The translations under genes and the position numbers were made by a program. A stretch of DNA of 64,000 nt from Curtobacterium sp. 'Ferrero' (lineage in GTDB: Bacteria > Actinomycetota > Actinomycetes > Actinomycetales > Microbacteriaceae): the NCBI RefSeq assembly GCF_002412165.1, contig NZ_NXIA01000001.1, positions 299,994 to 363,993 on the forward strand, given 5' to 3'. Below, one piece after another: positions 49,182 through 59,685 of the stretch. Below the pieces are notes generated by a model. That model worked only from the letters and a program-made list of their open reading frames with translations. It searched no databases and was not told where the DNA came from. Positions within the stretch are counted from its first letter, which is position 1. Every line of letters begins with the position of its first letter.

Positions 49182-49840
49182 CCCTGCACGCCCCGACGAC
49201 GTTCGGTGCCGGCGGCGGCGAGCCGTACGCCCGCGCCCTCCGCTCCGACGGCCGACTGCGGCTGACGGACCCGGAGCGCCCCGGCACCGTGACCACGATG
49301 GACGTCTCCCGCTGGAGCGCCGCGGCCGACCGGGTCGACCGGTCGCTGCTCGACGACGCGGACGGCCCCGTGATCGACATCGGGTGCGGACCGGGCCGGA
49401 TGCTCGTGGCCGCCCGCACGGTCGGGCTGCCCTCCCTCGGCGTCGACGTCTCGGCGGAGGCCGTGGCGATCGCCCGTCGGTCCGGCGGCGACGCCCTGCA
49501 CGGATCGGTGTTCGACCCCGTCCCGGACGAGGGCCGCTGGGACACCGCGCTCGTGATCGACGGCAACATCGGCATCGGGGGCGACCCCGCCGCGCTCCTC
49601 GCACGGTGTCGCGAGATCGTGCGCGTCGGCGGCCGGGTGCTCGTCGAGACCCACCCCGACCGGAGCGCCGACCGGACGTACACCGCGCGTGTCGTCGACA
49701 CGGACGGGCACGAGAGCGCAGCGTTCCCGTGGGCCGAGGTCGGTCTCGACGCCCTGCACGACCACGCCGCCTCCGCGGGGCTGCTCGCCCGGCAGAGCTG
49801 GACGGCCGAGGGTCGGACGTTCTGCGAGCTCATCGCCTGA
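49178..49840 (+). CDS. Class I SAM-dependent methyltransferase
   Basis: The 220-residue protein has motif I VIDIGCGPGRML, then SLGVDVSAEAVAIAR (motif II) and ALVIDGNIGIGGDP. It lacks the set of conserved cysteines of ArsM-type arsenite methylases. With the two transferases before it, it forms a three-gene overlapping operon. Substrate unknown; a sugar or a small metabolite of this pathway is likely. Confidence 0.82.
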   Translation: MTLHAPTTFGAGGGEPYARALRSDGRLRLTDPERPGTVTTMDVSRWSAAADRVDRSLLDDADGPVIDIGCGPGRMLVAARTVGLPSLGVDVSAEAVAIARRSGGDALHGSVFDPVPDEGRWDTALVIDGNIGIGGDPAALLARCREIVRVGGRVLVETHPDRSADRTYTARVVDTDGHESAAFPWAEVGLDALHDHAASAGLLARQSWTAEGRTFCELIA

Positions 49841-49873
49841 GTCCCGGCCACGCCCGAGTCCCGATCACGCTCT

Positions 49874-49894
49874 TCTTTTGCATCATGCAAAAGA
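49874..49894. promoter_or_regulatory. Palindrome TCTTTTGCAT-C-ATGCAAAAGA
   Basis: A perfect 10-1-10 palindrome, AT-rich in a GC-rich setting, 20 bases before the small protein gene at 49914 and 34 after the methyltransferase stop. The position suggests an operator over the promoter of 49914-50159. The repressor is not known. Confidence 0.6.
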
Positions 49895-49913
49895 GTCGGC
49901 TACCGTGGGGTGC

Positions 49914-50159
49914 ATGCAGACCCGAGACTTCCCCTTCGGCGGCACGTACGTGAGCGGCACCTCCGACCGTGCCGAGCGCGGCGCGTACGCCGTGCCCGCC
50001 GCGTCCCGCCCCCTCGGCACCTACACGGGCGTCCCAACCGGCAGCGCGCTCGGCCGCTTCGTCGATGTCGCACCGCGCCGCCGGCGCACCGCGACCGGCT
50101 CGGTCCGCACCGCGACCGGCTCCGTCCGCACCGCGACCGGGTCGTTCCGCACCGCCTGA
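49914..50159 (+). CDS. Small protein with three heptapeptide repeats, unknown
   Basis: The 81-residue protein starts at ATG 49914 and begins with [20 protein letters not shown]. Residues 58-81 contain [14 protein letters not shown] and RTATGSF in tandem, made by a 21-base DNA repeat. No signal peptide, Cys or membrane segment is present. I know short Microbacteriaceae proteins with the start DFP-x-GGTYVSG but no function for them. Confidence 0.55.
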   Translation: MQTRDFPFGGTYVSGTSDRAERGAYAVPAASRPLGTYTGVPTGSALGRFVDVAPRRRRTATGSVRTATGSVRTATGSFRTA

Positions 50160-50177
50160 GCCACACCCCCACAGACC

Positions 50178-50235
50178 GCGAGCGGTCGCCCGCAGGACCG
50201 TCCCCCCTACCGGTCCCGGCAGGGCGGCCGCTCGC
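50178..50235 (+). terminator. Long imperfect hairpin after the small protein gene
   Basis: GCGAGCGG (50178-50185) pairs with CCGCTCGC (50228-50235); pairing continues inward over a T/C mismatch with CGCCC and GGGCG. It lies 18 bases after the stop and is a likely terminator. Confidence 0.5.
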
Positions 50236-50302
50236 TCCACGTCGAGGGCAGCGCTGTCCACAGCTCGGTGCACCCCGAGCGCCCGGGTGCCAGGATGGGC
50301 AC

Positions 50303-51921
<1,619 letters not shown>

Positions 51922-51922
<1 letters not shown>

Positions 51923-52809
51923 TGCCCTGGTTCCGTCGGCGGCGCGAGCCCGAGCTGCCGCAGTCGCTCGTCGCGGCCGCCCAGCGCGTGCTCGCGGAGC
52001 GTGGCGTCGAGACGACGATCGAGGGTCCGGTCGACGACCCCCAGCGGGTCGCCCTGCGCGCCGCCGACGGCCAGGTCTTCCTGCTCGGCAACCTCGTCGG
52101 CACGGTGGGCGGCGCGGGCCCCGCAACGCGGGACGACGTCCTCCGGCGGCACTTCGACGCGATGCTCGCGGCCCGGTCCGACCCCGACGTCGAGGACCTC
52201 TCCCCCGACGAGCTCCGGCAGCGCGTCCGGCTCCGGCTCGTCGCCGACGTCGGCAGCGACCCGGCGGACCTGTCGTACGCGCGGCCGTTCGCCCCCGGTG
52301 TCCTCGCAGTCCTCTGCGTCGACTTCCCCACCACGGTGGTCACCCTGTCCGCCGGCCAGGTCCGACGCCTGCCGCTCGGGCTCGACGAGCTGTTCGCGAT
52401 CGGCCAGCTGAACACCGACGACGAACGGGTCGAGATCGCCGAGGTCGCGCCCGGGTTGATCGTCGCCGAGGGCGAGTCGCTCTTCACAGCGTCGAAGGCG
52501 GCGAACCTGCCCGCGGTGGTGGGCGCCCTCCCGCACGGTGCGGTGATCGCGGTCCCCAACCGGCACCTGCTGCTCGTGGCGCCGATCCGCGACGCATCGA
52601 GCCTGCAGGCGGTGAACGCCCTCGCCGGTGCGCTGACGCAGGTGCTCGCGGACCCGAACCGGTCGCCGGGCGGCGTCGTCTGCGACCGGCTGCTGTTCTC
52701 GCGGAACGGCGAGACGAGCATCGTCTCCTCGACCGACCCGGAGACCGGAACACTGCGCATCGAGGTCGACGAACGCTTCCAGGCAGCACTCGAGGAAGTC
52801 CTGGCGTAA
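51922..52809 (+). CDS. Conserved protein of unknown function, DUF1444-like
   Basis: The 295-residue soluble protein has no membrane segments. An alternating alpha/beta layout with DELRQRVRLRLV, APGVLAVLCVDFPTTV and a C-terminal PHGAVIAVPNRHLLLV resembles DUF1444 proteins, but I hold this weakly. It starts on the last base of pgm and is cotranscribed with it. Confidence 0.55.
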
Positions 52810-52886
52810 CGTCAGCGCGGTCGGCAGACGGCTGCCGATCCACTCAGGAACGCGCTGGGAGCGGGCCTCTGCTTTGCGGAGGTTGT

Positions 52887-52909
52887 AACTTTGCAGCGAG
52901 CGCAAAGTT
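52887..52909 (+). promoter_or_regulatory. Inverted repeat AACTTTGC-N7-GCAAAGTT before the exporter
   Basis: A perfect 8-bp inverted repeat with 7-base spacer, 28 bases before the exporter start and inside its promoter region. It has the form of a TetR- or MarR-family operator. No such regulator is adjacent. Confidence 0.6.
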
Positions 52910-52936
52910 GTGCCGAGCACCCCTGGAGACCCCACG

Positions 52937-55417
52937 ATGACCCAGACCGCGACCGCACCCGCGGCACCCACGACGTCCTCGAGCGCCGTGATGAACCACC
53001 GGCAGATCCTGCTGGTCATCTACGGCCTGATGGCCGGCATGTTCCTCGGTGCCCTCGACCAGACGATCGTCGGTACCGCGATCCGCACGATCGGCGACGA
53101 CCTGCACGGGCTCGACCAGCAGGCGTGGGTGACGACCGGCTACCTCATCGCGTCGACGATCACGACGCCGATCTACGGCAAGCTGTCCGACATCTTCGGT
53201 CGCCGGCCGCTGTTCCTCACCGCGATCGGCATCTTCATCGTCGGTTCGTTCGCCGCGTCGTTCTCGACCTCGATGCTCATGCTCGCCGGGTTCCGTGCCC
53301 TGCAGGGCCTCGGTGCCGGTGGTCTGATGTCGCTGCCGCTCGCGATCATGGGCGACATGCTCGCGCCCCGGGAGCGCGCGAAGTACCAGGGCTACTTCCT
53401 CGCCGTGTTCGGCATCTCGAGCGTGATCGGCCCGCTCGTCGGCGGGCTCTTCGCGGGCGCCAACGAGCTCGTCTTCATCGCCGGCTGGCGCTGGGTGTTC
53501 CTGATCAACGTCCCGATCGGCATCATCGCTCTCGTCATGGTGACGACCTTCCTGCACCTGCCGAAGTTCGGCGACCGGGGCAAGCCGCGGATCGACTGGT
53601 GGGGCGCGGCGCTCGTCATCGTCACGCTCGTCCCACTCCTCCTCGTCGCCGAGCAGGGGCGTGACTGGGGCTGGTGGTCCGCCGGCTCGATCGCCTGCTA
53701 CGCGGTCGGTGCGGCCGGTCTCGTCGCGTTCGTGATCGTCGAACGGGCGATGGGCGACGACGCGATCCTGCCGCTCAAGCTGTTCGGTTCGCACGTCTTC
53801 TCGATGGCCGCGGTGCTCAGCGTCCTCGTCGGCTTCGGGATGTTCGGCGCGATGCTCACCATCCCGCTGTACCTGCAGATCGTGAAGGGCGTCACGCCCA
53901 CGGAGTCGGGCTTCGCGATGCTGCCCATGGTGCTCGGTCTGATGATCGCCTCGATCGCCTCGGGTCAGATCATCTCCCGCACCGGCAAGTACCAGGTGTT
54001 CCCCGTCACCGGCACGGCGTTCACGGCCATCGGCTTCACGGTCCTCACCTTCCTCACCGCGGACAGCCCGCTCTGGTTCCTCATGCTCGGCATGTTCGGC
54101 ATCGGCCTCGGGCTCGGGCAGCTCATGCAGACGCTGACGCTGGCGGCGCAGAACTCCGTCAGCCCGCGCGACATCGGCGTCGCCACGAGCGCCGCGACCT
54201 TCTTCCGCCAGATCGGCGGCACGATGGGCACCGCCGTGTTGCTGTCGGTGCTGTTCTCGCTCATGCCGACGAACATCACGACGGCGCTGCAGAACGAGTC
54301 GACGCTGAAGAGCAGCCTGAACGCCGCCCTGACCCCGTCGGTCGCGAACGCGTCGGAGAACAAGGCCGTCATGGACCAGATCTGGAACAAGATCGTCGAC
54401 CCGGTCCAGCAGAACGTGCAGAACGGTCTGAACAAGGCCGCCGTCGCCGCGAAGGAGGCCGCCGACCAGGCGGTCACGAAGCAGGTCACGGCGAAGGTGG
54501 AGCAGGCGGTCGCCGCCGGGCAGATCCCGTCCTCGCAGGCGCAGTCCGTCATCGACCAGCAGGTCGCCGCCGCGAAGTCCGACGCCGAGCAGCAGGCCCT
54601 CGAGCAGGCGGCGTCGCAGGCGAAGGCCGACGTGGTCGACGGCACCCTCCAGGTCGACTACTCGAACGCCACGCAGCGGCGGAACGTCGTCGACGAGGTG
54701 GCCCCGACGATCCGCAAGCAGCTCGAGAACGGGAAGACCAGTTCGTCGAGCTCGTCGACCACGAGCGACACGTCCTTCCTGAACGGTGCGGACCCACGGC
54801 TCACCCGGTCGTTCCTCGTCGGCTTCAGCGACTCGGCCGTCACGGTCTACTACGTGGGACTCGGGGTGATCCTGCTGGCCTTCGTCCTGACGTGGTTCTT
54901 CCGCGTGCCGCCGCTCCGCAAGGTGTCGGCGCTGCAGGAGCAGGCCGACGCCGCCAAGGGCAGCGCGGCGGGCGACGCCGACCGGCTGACCGTCGACGCG
55001 CAGCAGGCCGCCGCCAACACCGGCTCGCTCGTCACGCCGGACACCGGTTCGGTGGCGGTGGTCCCCACCTCTCCCGACGTCACGGTGCCCCGCCGCGACG
55101 AGCCGGGAGGCACGCCCTCCCCCGTCGCGTCGGTCCCGTCCGCCTCGGGTGCGGCCCGTGCGCACGGTGAGACACGCGCCCCGCTGCCCGGGGCCACCAC
55201 GCACGGTGCGCACTCCGCCGCCGCCCCGGTGGACGAGCCGCCCACCACCACCGGCACCATCCGCACCCGTCCGGCGCACGCCGCGCCGACCGACGACGGT
55301 CCGGCAGCCGGCGCGGACCCGGCCACCCCGGGATCGCGGGTCGACGCCGCGGAGCCGGCGCGTGCCTCCCGGCCGGACCAGGGCGAGCACCCGCACGGCC
55401 GTCACTCGGCAGAGTAG
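52937..55417 (+). CDS. DHA2-family (14-helix) multidrug MFS exporter with a Gln-rich insert
   Basis: The 826-residue protein starts at ATG 52937 with GGAGA eight bases upstream. Signatures LDQTIVGTAIRTI (motif D1), GKLSDIFGRR (motif A) and GPLVGGLF (motif C) place it in DHA2. Between helices 13 and 14 lies an outer insert of about 180 residues rich in Gln, Ala and Lys (coiled coil), and a disordered cytoplasmic tail of about 170 residues follows. The insert is known from actinobacterial DHA2 exporters. It exports drugs or lipophilic compounds using the proton gradient. Confidence 0.9.
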   Translation: MTQTATAPAAPTTSSSAVMNHRQILLVIYGLMAGMFLGALDQTIVGTAIRTIGDDLHGLDQQAWVTTGYLIASTITTPIYGKLSDIFGRRPLFLTAIGIFIVGSFAASFSTSMLMLAGFRALQGLGAGGLMSLPLAIMGDMLAPRERAKYQGYFLAVFGISSVIGPLVGGLFAGANELVFIAGWRWVFLINVPIGIIALVMVTTFLHLPKFGDRGKPRIDWWGAALVIVTLVPLLLVAEQGRDWGWWSAGSIACYAVGAAGLVAFVIVERAMGDDAILPLKLFGSHVFSMAAVLSVLVGFGMFGAMLTIPLYLQIVKGVTPTESGFAMLPMVLGLMIASIASGQIISRTGKYQVFPVTGTAFTAIGFTVLTFLTADSPLWFLMLGMFGIGLGLGQLMQTLTLAAQNSVSPRDIGVATSAATFFRQIGGTMGTAVLLSVLFSLMPTNITTALQNESTLKSSLNAALTPSVANASENKAVMDQIWNKIVDPVQQNVQNGLNKAAVAAKEAADQAVTKQVTAKVEQAVAAGQIPSSQAQSVIDQQVAAAKSDAEQQALEQAASQAKADVVDGTLQVDYSNATQRRNVVDEVAPTIRKQLENGKTSSSSSSTTSDTSFLNGADPRLTRSFLVGFSDSAVTVYYVGLGVILLAFVLTWFFRVPPLRKVSALQEQADAAKGSAAGDADRLTVDAQQAAANTGSLVTPDTGSVAVVPTSPDVTVPRRDEPGGTPSPVASVPSASGAARAHGETRAPLPGATTHGAHSAAAPVDEPPTTTGTIRTRPAHAAPTDDGPAAGADPATPGSRVDAAEPARASRPDQGEHPHGRHSAE

Positions 55418-55431
55418 GCCCGACCCGTGCG

Positions 55432-55463
55432 CGTTCTCCGCCGTCAGCCGACGGCGGAGAACG
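55432..55463. terminator. Bidirectional terminator between exporter and methyltransferase
   Basis: CGTTCTCCGCCGTC-AGCC-GACGGCGGAGAACG is a perfect 14-bp stem with a 4-base loop. It lies between convergent genes and overlaps the last codons of the methyltransferase. Confidence 0.75.
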
Positions 55464-56328
55464 TCGCGTCGGGCAGGCGTCGCCGCATGACCTCGATCGC
55501 GGCCGCGTTGTCGTCGACGAGCACGTAGCGGCGGCCGAGCGCACCGGCGACCGCCCCCGTCGTCCCGCTGCCCGCGAAGAAGTCCAGGACCCAGTCGCCC
55601 TCGCGCGAGGACGCCTGCACGATCCGACGGAGCACCCCCTCGGGCTTCTGCGTCGGGTAGCCCGTCTTCTCCCGCCCCGTCGGCGACACGATCGTGTGCC
55701 ACCAGACGTCGGTCGGCAGCTTCCCGCGCTCGCGTTGCTCCGGCGTGACGAGCCCGGGAGCCATGTAGGGCTCGCGGTCGACTGCGGCGGAGTCGAAGTG
55801 GTACCGGTCGGGGTCCTTCACGTACACCAGGATCGTGTCGTGCTTCGTGGGCCAGCGGGTCTTCGCCTTGGCGCCGAAGTCGTAGGCCCAGACGATCTCG
55901 TTGAGGAACGAGTCGCGGCCGAACAGAGCGTCGAGCAGCACCTTGGCGTAGTGCGACTCGCGGTAGTCGAGGTGCAGGTAGAGGGTGCCGTCGTCGGCGA
56001 GGAGCCGCCAGGCCTCGAGCAGCCGCGGTTCGAGGAACGACCAGTAGTCGTCGAACCGGTCGTCGAACCGGAGCAGGTCGCCACGGACCCGCTCGTAGGT
56101 GCCGCCGCGGAAACCGGTGATCGTCTCGCGGCGACCGGATCGGGGCTGGTCGGCGGTGGCCGTCGTCCGGACCGCGGTGCTCGCGTGACGGCGCTGCTTG
56201 CGGCCGGTGTTGAACGGCGGGTCCAGGTAGACGAGCGTGAAGGAGCCGTCTCCGAGCGTCGACGCGACGTCCAGGGCGTCGCCGTGGACCACCCGGTCCG
56301 GTCCTCGGTCGTCGTGCACGGGGTCCAT
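55444..56328 (-). CDS. Orphan site-specific DNA methyltransferase
   Basis: The 294-residue enzyme starts at ATG 56326-56328, with the catalytic motif LVYLDPPFNTGRKQ (Asp36-Pro-Pro-Phe) before the AdoMet-binding LDFFAGSGTTG (residues 251-255), the beta-class order of adenine-N6 or cytosine-N4 methyltransferases. YPTQKPEGVLRRIV is the conserved block between them. No restriction endonuclease lies nearby, so it is a solitary regulator- or housekeeping-type methylase. Target unknown. Confidence 0.88.
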   Translation of the reverse strand: MDPVHDDRGPDRVVHGDALDVASTLGDGSFTLVYLDPPFNTGRKQRRHASTAVRTTATADQPRSGRRETITGFRGGTYERVRGDLLRFDDRFDDYWSFLEPRLLEAWRLLADDGTLYLHLDYRESHYAKVLLDALFGRDSFLNEIVWAYDFGAKAKTRWPTKHDTILVYVKDPDRYHFDSAAVDREPYMAPGLVTPEQRERGKLPTDVWWHTIVSPTGREKTGYPTQKPEGVLRRIVQASSREGDWVLDFFAGSGTTGAVAGALGRRYVLVDDNAAAIEVMRRRLPDATFSAVG

Positions 56329-56412
56329 CCTCCCGCACCGGAACGGCCGTGCGGAGCGGGCCGTCCCACGGCGTGCGCGCTCCTCCCGGTCGGACGGCGT
56401 ACGGTCGTCCGC

Positions 56413-56700
56413 ATGGCGACACCAGAGGTCCGCAACGACACGGACCAGCAGCAGTACTCCCTCGTCGAGGACGGCCAGGTCATCGGGCTGGCTGCCTACG
56501 AGATCGACGGGGACCAGATCCGGTTCACCCACACCGAGGTGGACCCGGCGCACCGCGGTGGCGGGCACGCGTCGATGCTCGTGCGGTCGGCGCTCGACGA
56601 CGTGCGGGCGAACTCCGACCGGAGCGTCGTTCCCCAGTGCAGCTACGTCAAGGCGTGGATCGAGCGGCACCCGGACTACCAGGAACTCGTCGCCCGCTGA
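56413..56700 (+). CDS. GNAT-fold N-acetyltransferase, small YjdJ-type
   Basis: The 95-residue protein matches the compact GNAT group: VIGLAAYEIDGDQIRFTHTEV, then HRGGGHASMLV as the acetyl-CoA loop (R-x-x-G-x-G/A) and CSYVKAWIERHPDY at the end. These usually acetylate small amines or have lost activity. It is divergent from the methyltransferase gene, 84 bases apart. Confidence 0.85.
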   Translation: MATPEVRNDTDQQQYSLVEDGQVIGLAAYEIDGDQIRFTHTEVDPAHRGGGHASMLVRSALDDVRANSDRSVVPQCSYVKAWIERHPDYQELVAR

Positions 56701-56746
56701 CCTGCCGTCGGGTGCCTGCGTGCGCTCAGCGGGCGCCTGCGTGCGC

Positions 56747-57073
56747 TCAGTACGAGCGGTCGTGGGTGCCGACGCGCGTCTCCCGGACGTCGGAGCGGAG
56801 CGCCGGCACCTTGATGAGCACCGTCCCGCTCAGCAGGTCGTGGTCGTCGTCCGACGGCGTCGGCGCCTCGCGCGGGAGCCGTGCCTGCCGCTCGTACTCC
56901 GCCTGCGACTCGTGACGGGTCGGCGCGAAGACCTCGTCCATCATCGACACGACACCGCCGGATCCGCCGCTGCGTGTGGCCTTGTTCGACAGGTCGATCC
57001 ACCCCACGCGATCGGCGATCCACATCGCGACGACCGCTGCGGCCACCGCCCCCAGGAGGATCAACCAGTTCAC
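56747..57073 (-). CDS. DUF6191 membrane protein
   Basis: This 108-residue protein has one N-terminal helix and then VVSMMDEVFAPTRHESQAEY, the DUF6191 pattern of F-x-P-x-R-H and charged residues. Start is GTG at 57071-57073, just before the helix. Its function is unknown. It ends convergently with the GNAT gene. Confidence 0.65.
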   Translation of the reverse strand: MNWLILLGAVAAAVVAMWIADRVGWIDLSNKATRSGGSGGVVSMMDEVFAPTRHESQAEYERQARLPREAPTPSDDDHDLLSGTVLIKVPALRSDVRETRVGTHDRSY

Positions 57074-57296
57074 GCTGACGACGCTACGGCCGTCTGTGCG
57101 CCGTCGCATCAGCCGCGCGGCGGATTCTCCTGATCCACACACGTCGTTCTTGGGGACGACACCGAGACTGGTCTCGCGGCGGCCCGGTACCCCCCTCCCG
57201 GGCCGCCGACCACGTCCCGGCGCCCCGGCGGCAGCGCGGCCGGGATCGCGGACGGACCGGCAGCAACGGGACCTGTTCGCCGGCGGACGGGCCGGG

Positions 57297-57623
57297 TCAG
57301 GACCGCACGACGGCCGACGCCACCAACCGGAGCAGCAGCGCGACCGCACCGACGACGCCGAGGGCGATCCCGACGCCGCTCAGCAGGAGCACCCGGAACA
57401 GCAGGTGCGCCTCGGACTCCTCGTCGCCGGCGACGAGCACCGCGGCGACCGACAGCACGATGCCCGCGGCGACGAGCAGGAGCACGCCGATCCACGTCGC
57501 CGCGCGCAGCGCCCCCGGTACCGGCGTCCGGTCGCGCGGCTCGCCCGGACGGGCCCGCGCACCCTCCCGCTCCCAGTCGGCTCGCTCCCAGTCGGCCGGT
57601 TCCTGCACCGTCGGTCCGCTCAC
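57297..57623 (-). CDS. Two-helix membrane protein, unknown
   Basis: The 108-residue protein starts at GTG 57621-57623 with GAGGGGG upstream. A charged N-terminus (ADWERADWEREGARAR, two short direct repeats) precedes two hydrophobic helices. I recognise no family. It reads away from the penicillin-binding protein gene, divergently. Confidence 0.55.
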   Translation of the reverse strand: MSGPTVQEPADWERADWEREGARARPGEPRDRTPVPGALRAATWIGVLLLVAAGIVLSVAAVLVAGDEESEAHLLFRVLLLSGVGIALGVVGAVALLLRLVASAVVRS

Positions 57624-57823
57624 GACGGCCCCCTCTCGTCGTCGCCATCGTAGGGCTCCGCAGTGCCGACACGGGCGTGACACCCGTCCGGGCCGGTGGC
57701 ACGACCCGGGCAGCGCCGCGCGGCCGAAGCTCCGCGTCTTCTCATCGTGCTCCGGCCCCGGCACAGCGGCGTGATCACCGGGATCGTTAGCGTCGCCGTC
57801 GTCGGCACACGGACGGGAGGCAC

Positions 57824-59632
57824 GTGGTGGCGGAGCGCAGGACGGCGACGGCACGCAGACGGCGGCGTCCGACGATCGCCCTGATCGTGGTGTTCGCCCT
57901 GGTCGCGGCCTTCGTCGGCCGCCTCGTGGACGTCCAGCTCGTCGAGGCGCGCGGGTTGGACGCGCAGGCCGCGTCGACACAGCAGGTGACCGAGACGCTG
58001 CCGGGTCTCCGCGGCGCGATCGTCGCCCGCGACGGCACCGTCCTCGCCGCCAGCGTGCCACGGTACGACGTCACCGCAGCGCCCGTGCACGTCGCCGCGT
58101 TCACCGGCACGCTCGGCGGCACCCGGACGAAGCGGATCAGCGTCGCCACCGCCCTGGCCGCGATCGCACACGCGGCGGACGTGCCGGGCGCCACGGCGGC
58201 GACGATGCGCGCGGCGGTCCGGGCCGACCCGTCGTCGCAGTTCGCGTACCTCGCCAAGGGACTGACGGTCGCCGAACACGAGGCCGTCAGCAAGCTCGAC
58301 GTGCCGTGGGTGTACTCGATCGAGCAGACCCAGCGCAGCTACCCGGACGGTGCCGCGGTGGGCAACCTCACCGGCTTCGTCGGGACCGACGGCGCCCAGG
58401 CGGGACTCGAGCTCGCGGACGACACCTGCCTCGCCGGGCACAGCGGTTCCGAGACCTACGACCGGTCCGGCAGCGGTGTCGCGCTCCCCGGCACGACCCG
58501 CGTGGTCCGGGCGGCCCGCGACGGCGACACCCTGCGGACCACCATCGACGCGGACATGCAGTACCAGGCGGAGCAGGACATCGCGACCGCGGGGACGACG
58601 ATGGGGGCGCAGTCGGCGACCGCCATCGTGATGGACGCCCACACCGGTGCCGTCCGGGCGCTGGCCGACTGGCCGACCGTCGACCCGGACGACGTCACGC
58701 CGACCGCCGAGCACGACCCCGCGGCGCTCGGTTCGCAGGCGCTCACCGCCGCGTACGAGCCCGGTTCGACGATCAAGGCGGTGACGGCGGCCGCGCTCCT
58801 GCAGGAGGGAGCGGCCACCCCGACCAGTGCGGTGTCGGTGCCGGACACCCGGACGTTCCCGTGGGGCGGCACGATCGGTGACGCCGAGGCGCACCCGACC
58901 GAACCCCTCACGCTGACCGGGGTCCTGGCGCAGTCGTCGAACGTCGGGATCACCCTGCTCGGCCAACGCCTGTCGGAGCAGACCCGCTACCGCTACCTCG
59001 AGGCGTTCGGGCTCTTCCAGCAGGACCCCGCGCTCACGTTCCCGGGCCAGCCGTCGTGGCCGCAGCAGCAGTCGCCGACGTGGGACGCGCAGACCGACGT
59101 GAACTCGATGTTCGGGCAGGGCATCACCGCGACCGCACTCCAGGTCGCCGGCGTGTACCAGACGCTCGCGAACGGCGGTGTCCGGGTGAGCCCGCACATC
59201 GTCGAGGGCTGCGCCGACGCGTCCGGCCGGATCGTGTCCGACGAGCCGCACGTGACGTCCACCCGGGTGGTGTCGGCCACGACCGCGAAGGAGGTCGTCG
59301 ACATGCTGCAGAGCACGACCGACCCCGCGGCCGACGGCACCCTGTCGAACATGCAGCCCATCCCCGGGTACACCCTGTCGTTGAAGACGGGGACCGCGCA
59401 GATCGCCCTGTCCGGTGGGCGTGGCTACGGTCCGGACACCATCGTGTCGGTCGAGGGCATGGTGCCGGCGGCGGACCCGAGGTGGATCGTCGCGGTCGCG
59501 TTCACGAAGCCGCAGACGTCGAAGCTGTCGTCGGTCGCCGCGCCCGCGTTCCGCGCCCTGACGAGCCAGGTGCTCGAGCGCTACCGCGTCCCGCCGGGCC
59601 CCGGGGCGACGACCTACCCGACGCGCTGGTAG
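57824..59632 (+). CDS. Class B penicillin-binding protein (FtsI/PbpA-like transpeptidase)
   Basis: The 602-residue protein has one N-terminal helix (residues 17-36), a PBP dimerisation domain (about 55-210) and a transpeptidase domain with YEPGSTIK (Ser315, Lys318), SSN (371-373) and LKTGT (Lys521-Gly523). It cross-links peptidoglycan, in division or elongation. No division genes surround it, so it is an extra class B enzyme rather than the dcw-cluster FtsI. Start GTG 57824 has GGGAGG six bases upstream. Confidence 0.92.
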   Translation: MVAERRTATARRRRRPTIALIVVFALVAAFVGRLVDVQLVEARGLDAQAASTQQVTETLPGLRGAIVARDGTVLAASVPRYDVTAAPVHVAAFTGTLGGTRTKRISVATALAAIAHAADVPGATAATMRAAVRADPSSQFAYLAKGLTVAEHEAVSKLDVPWVYSIEQTQRSYPDGAAVGNLTGFVGTDGAQAGLELADDTCLAGHSGSETYDRSGSGVALPGTTRVVRAARDGDTLRTTIDADMQYQAEQDIATAGTTMGAQSATAIVMDAHTGAVRALADWPTVDPDDVTPTAEHDPAALGSQALTAAYEPGSTIKAVTAAALLQEGAATPTSAVSVPDTRTFPWGGTIGDAEAHPTEPLTLTGVLAQSSNVGITLLGQRLSEQTRYRYLEAFGLFQQDPALTFPGQPSWPQQQSPTWDAQTDVNSMFGQGITATALQVAGVYQTLANGGVRVSPHIVEGCADASGRIVSDEPHVTSTRVVSATTAKEVVDMLQSTTDPAADGTLSNMQPIPGYTLSLKTGTAQIALSGGRGYGPDTIVSVEGMVPAADPRWIVAVAFTKPQTSKLSSVAAPAFRALTSQVLERYRVPPGPGATTYPTRW

Positions 59633-59685
59633 CCAGACGCGCTGGTGGCGCGACGACACCGGGAACGGGGCGGTACGGTCGGACG

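Noticed and set aside
52844..56422. 1192-codon minus-strand frame opposite the exporter
   Set aside because: It reads through the exporter and methyltransferase in the wrong frame; the Arg/Asp/His-rich translation has no family character.
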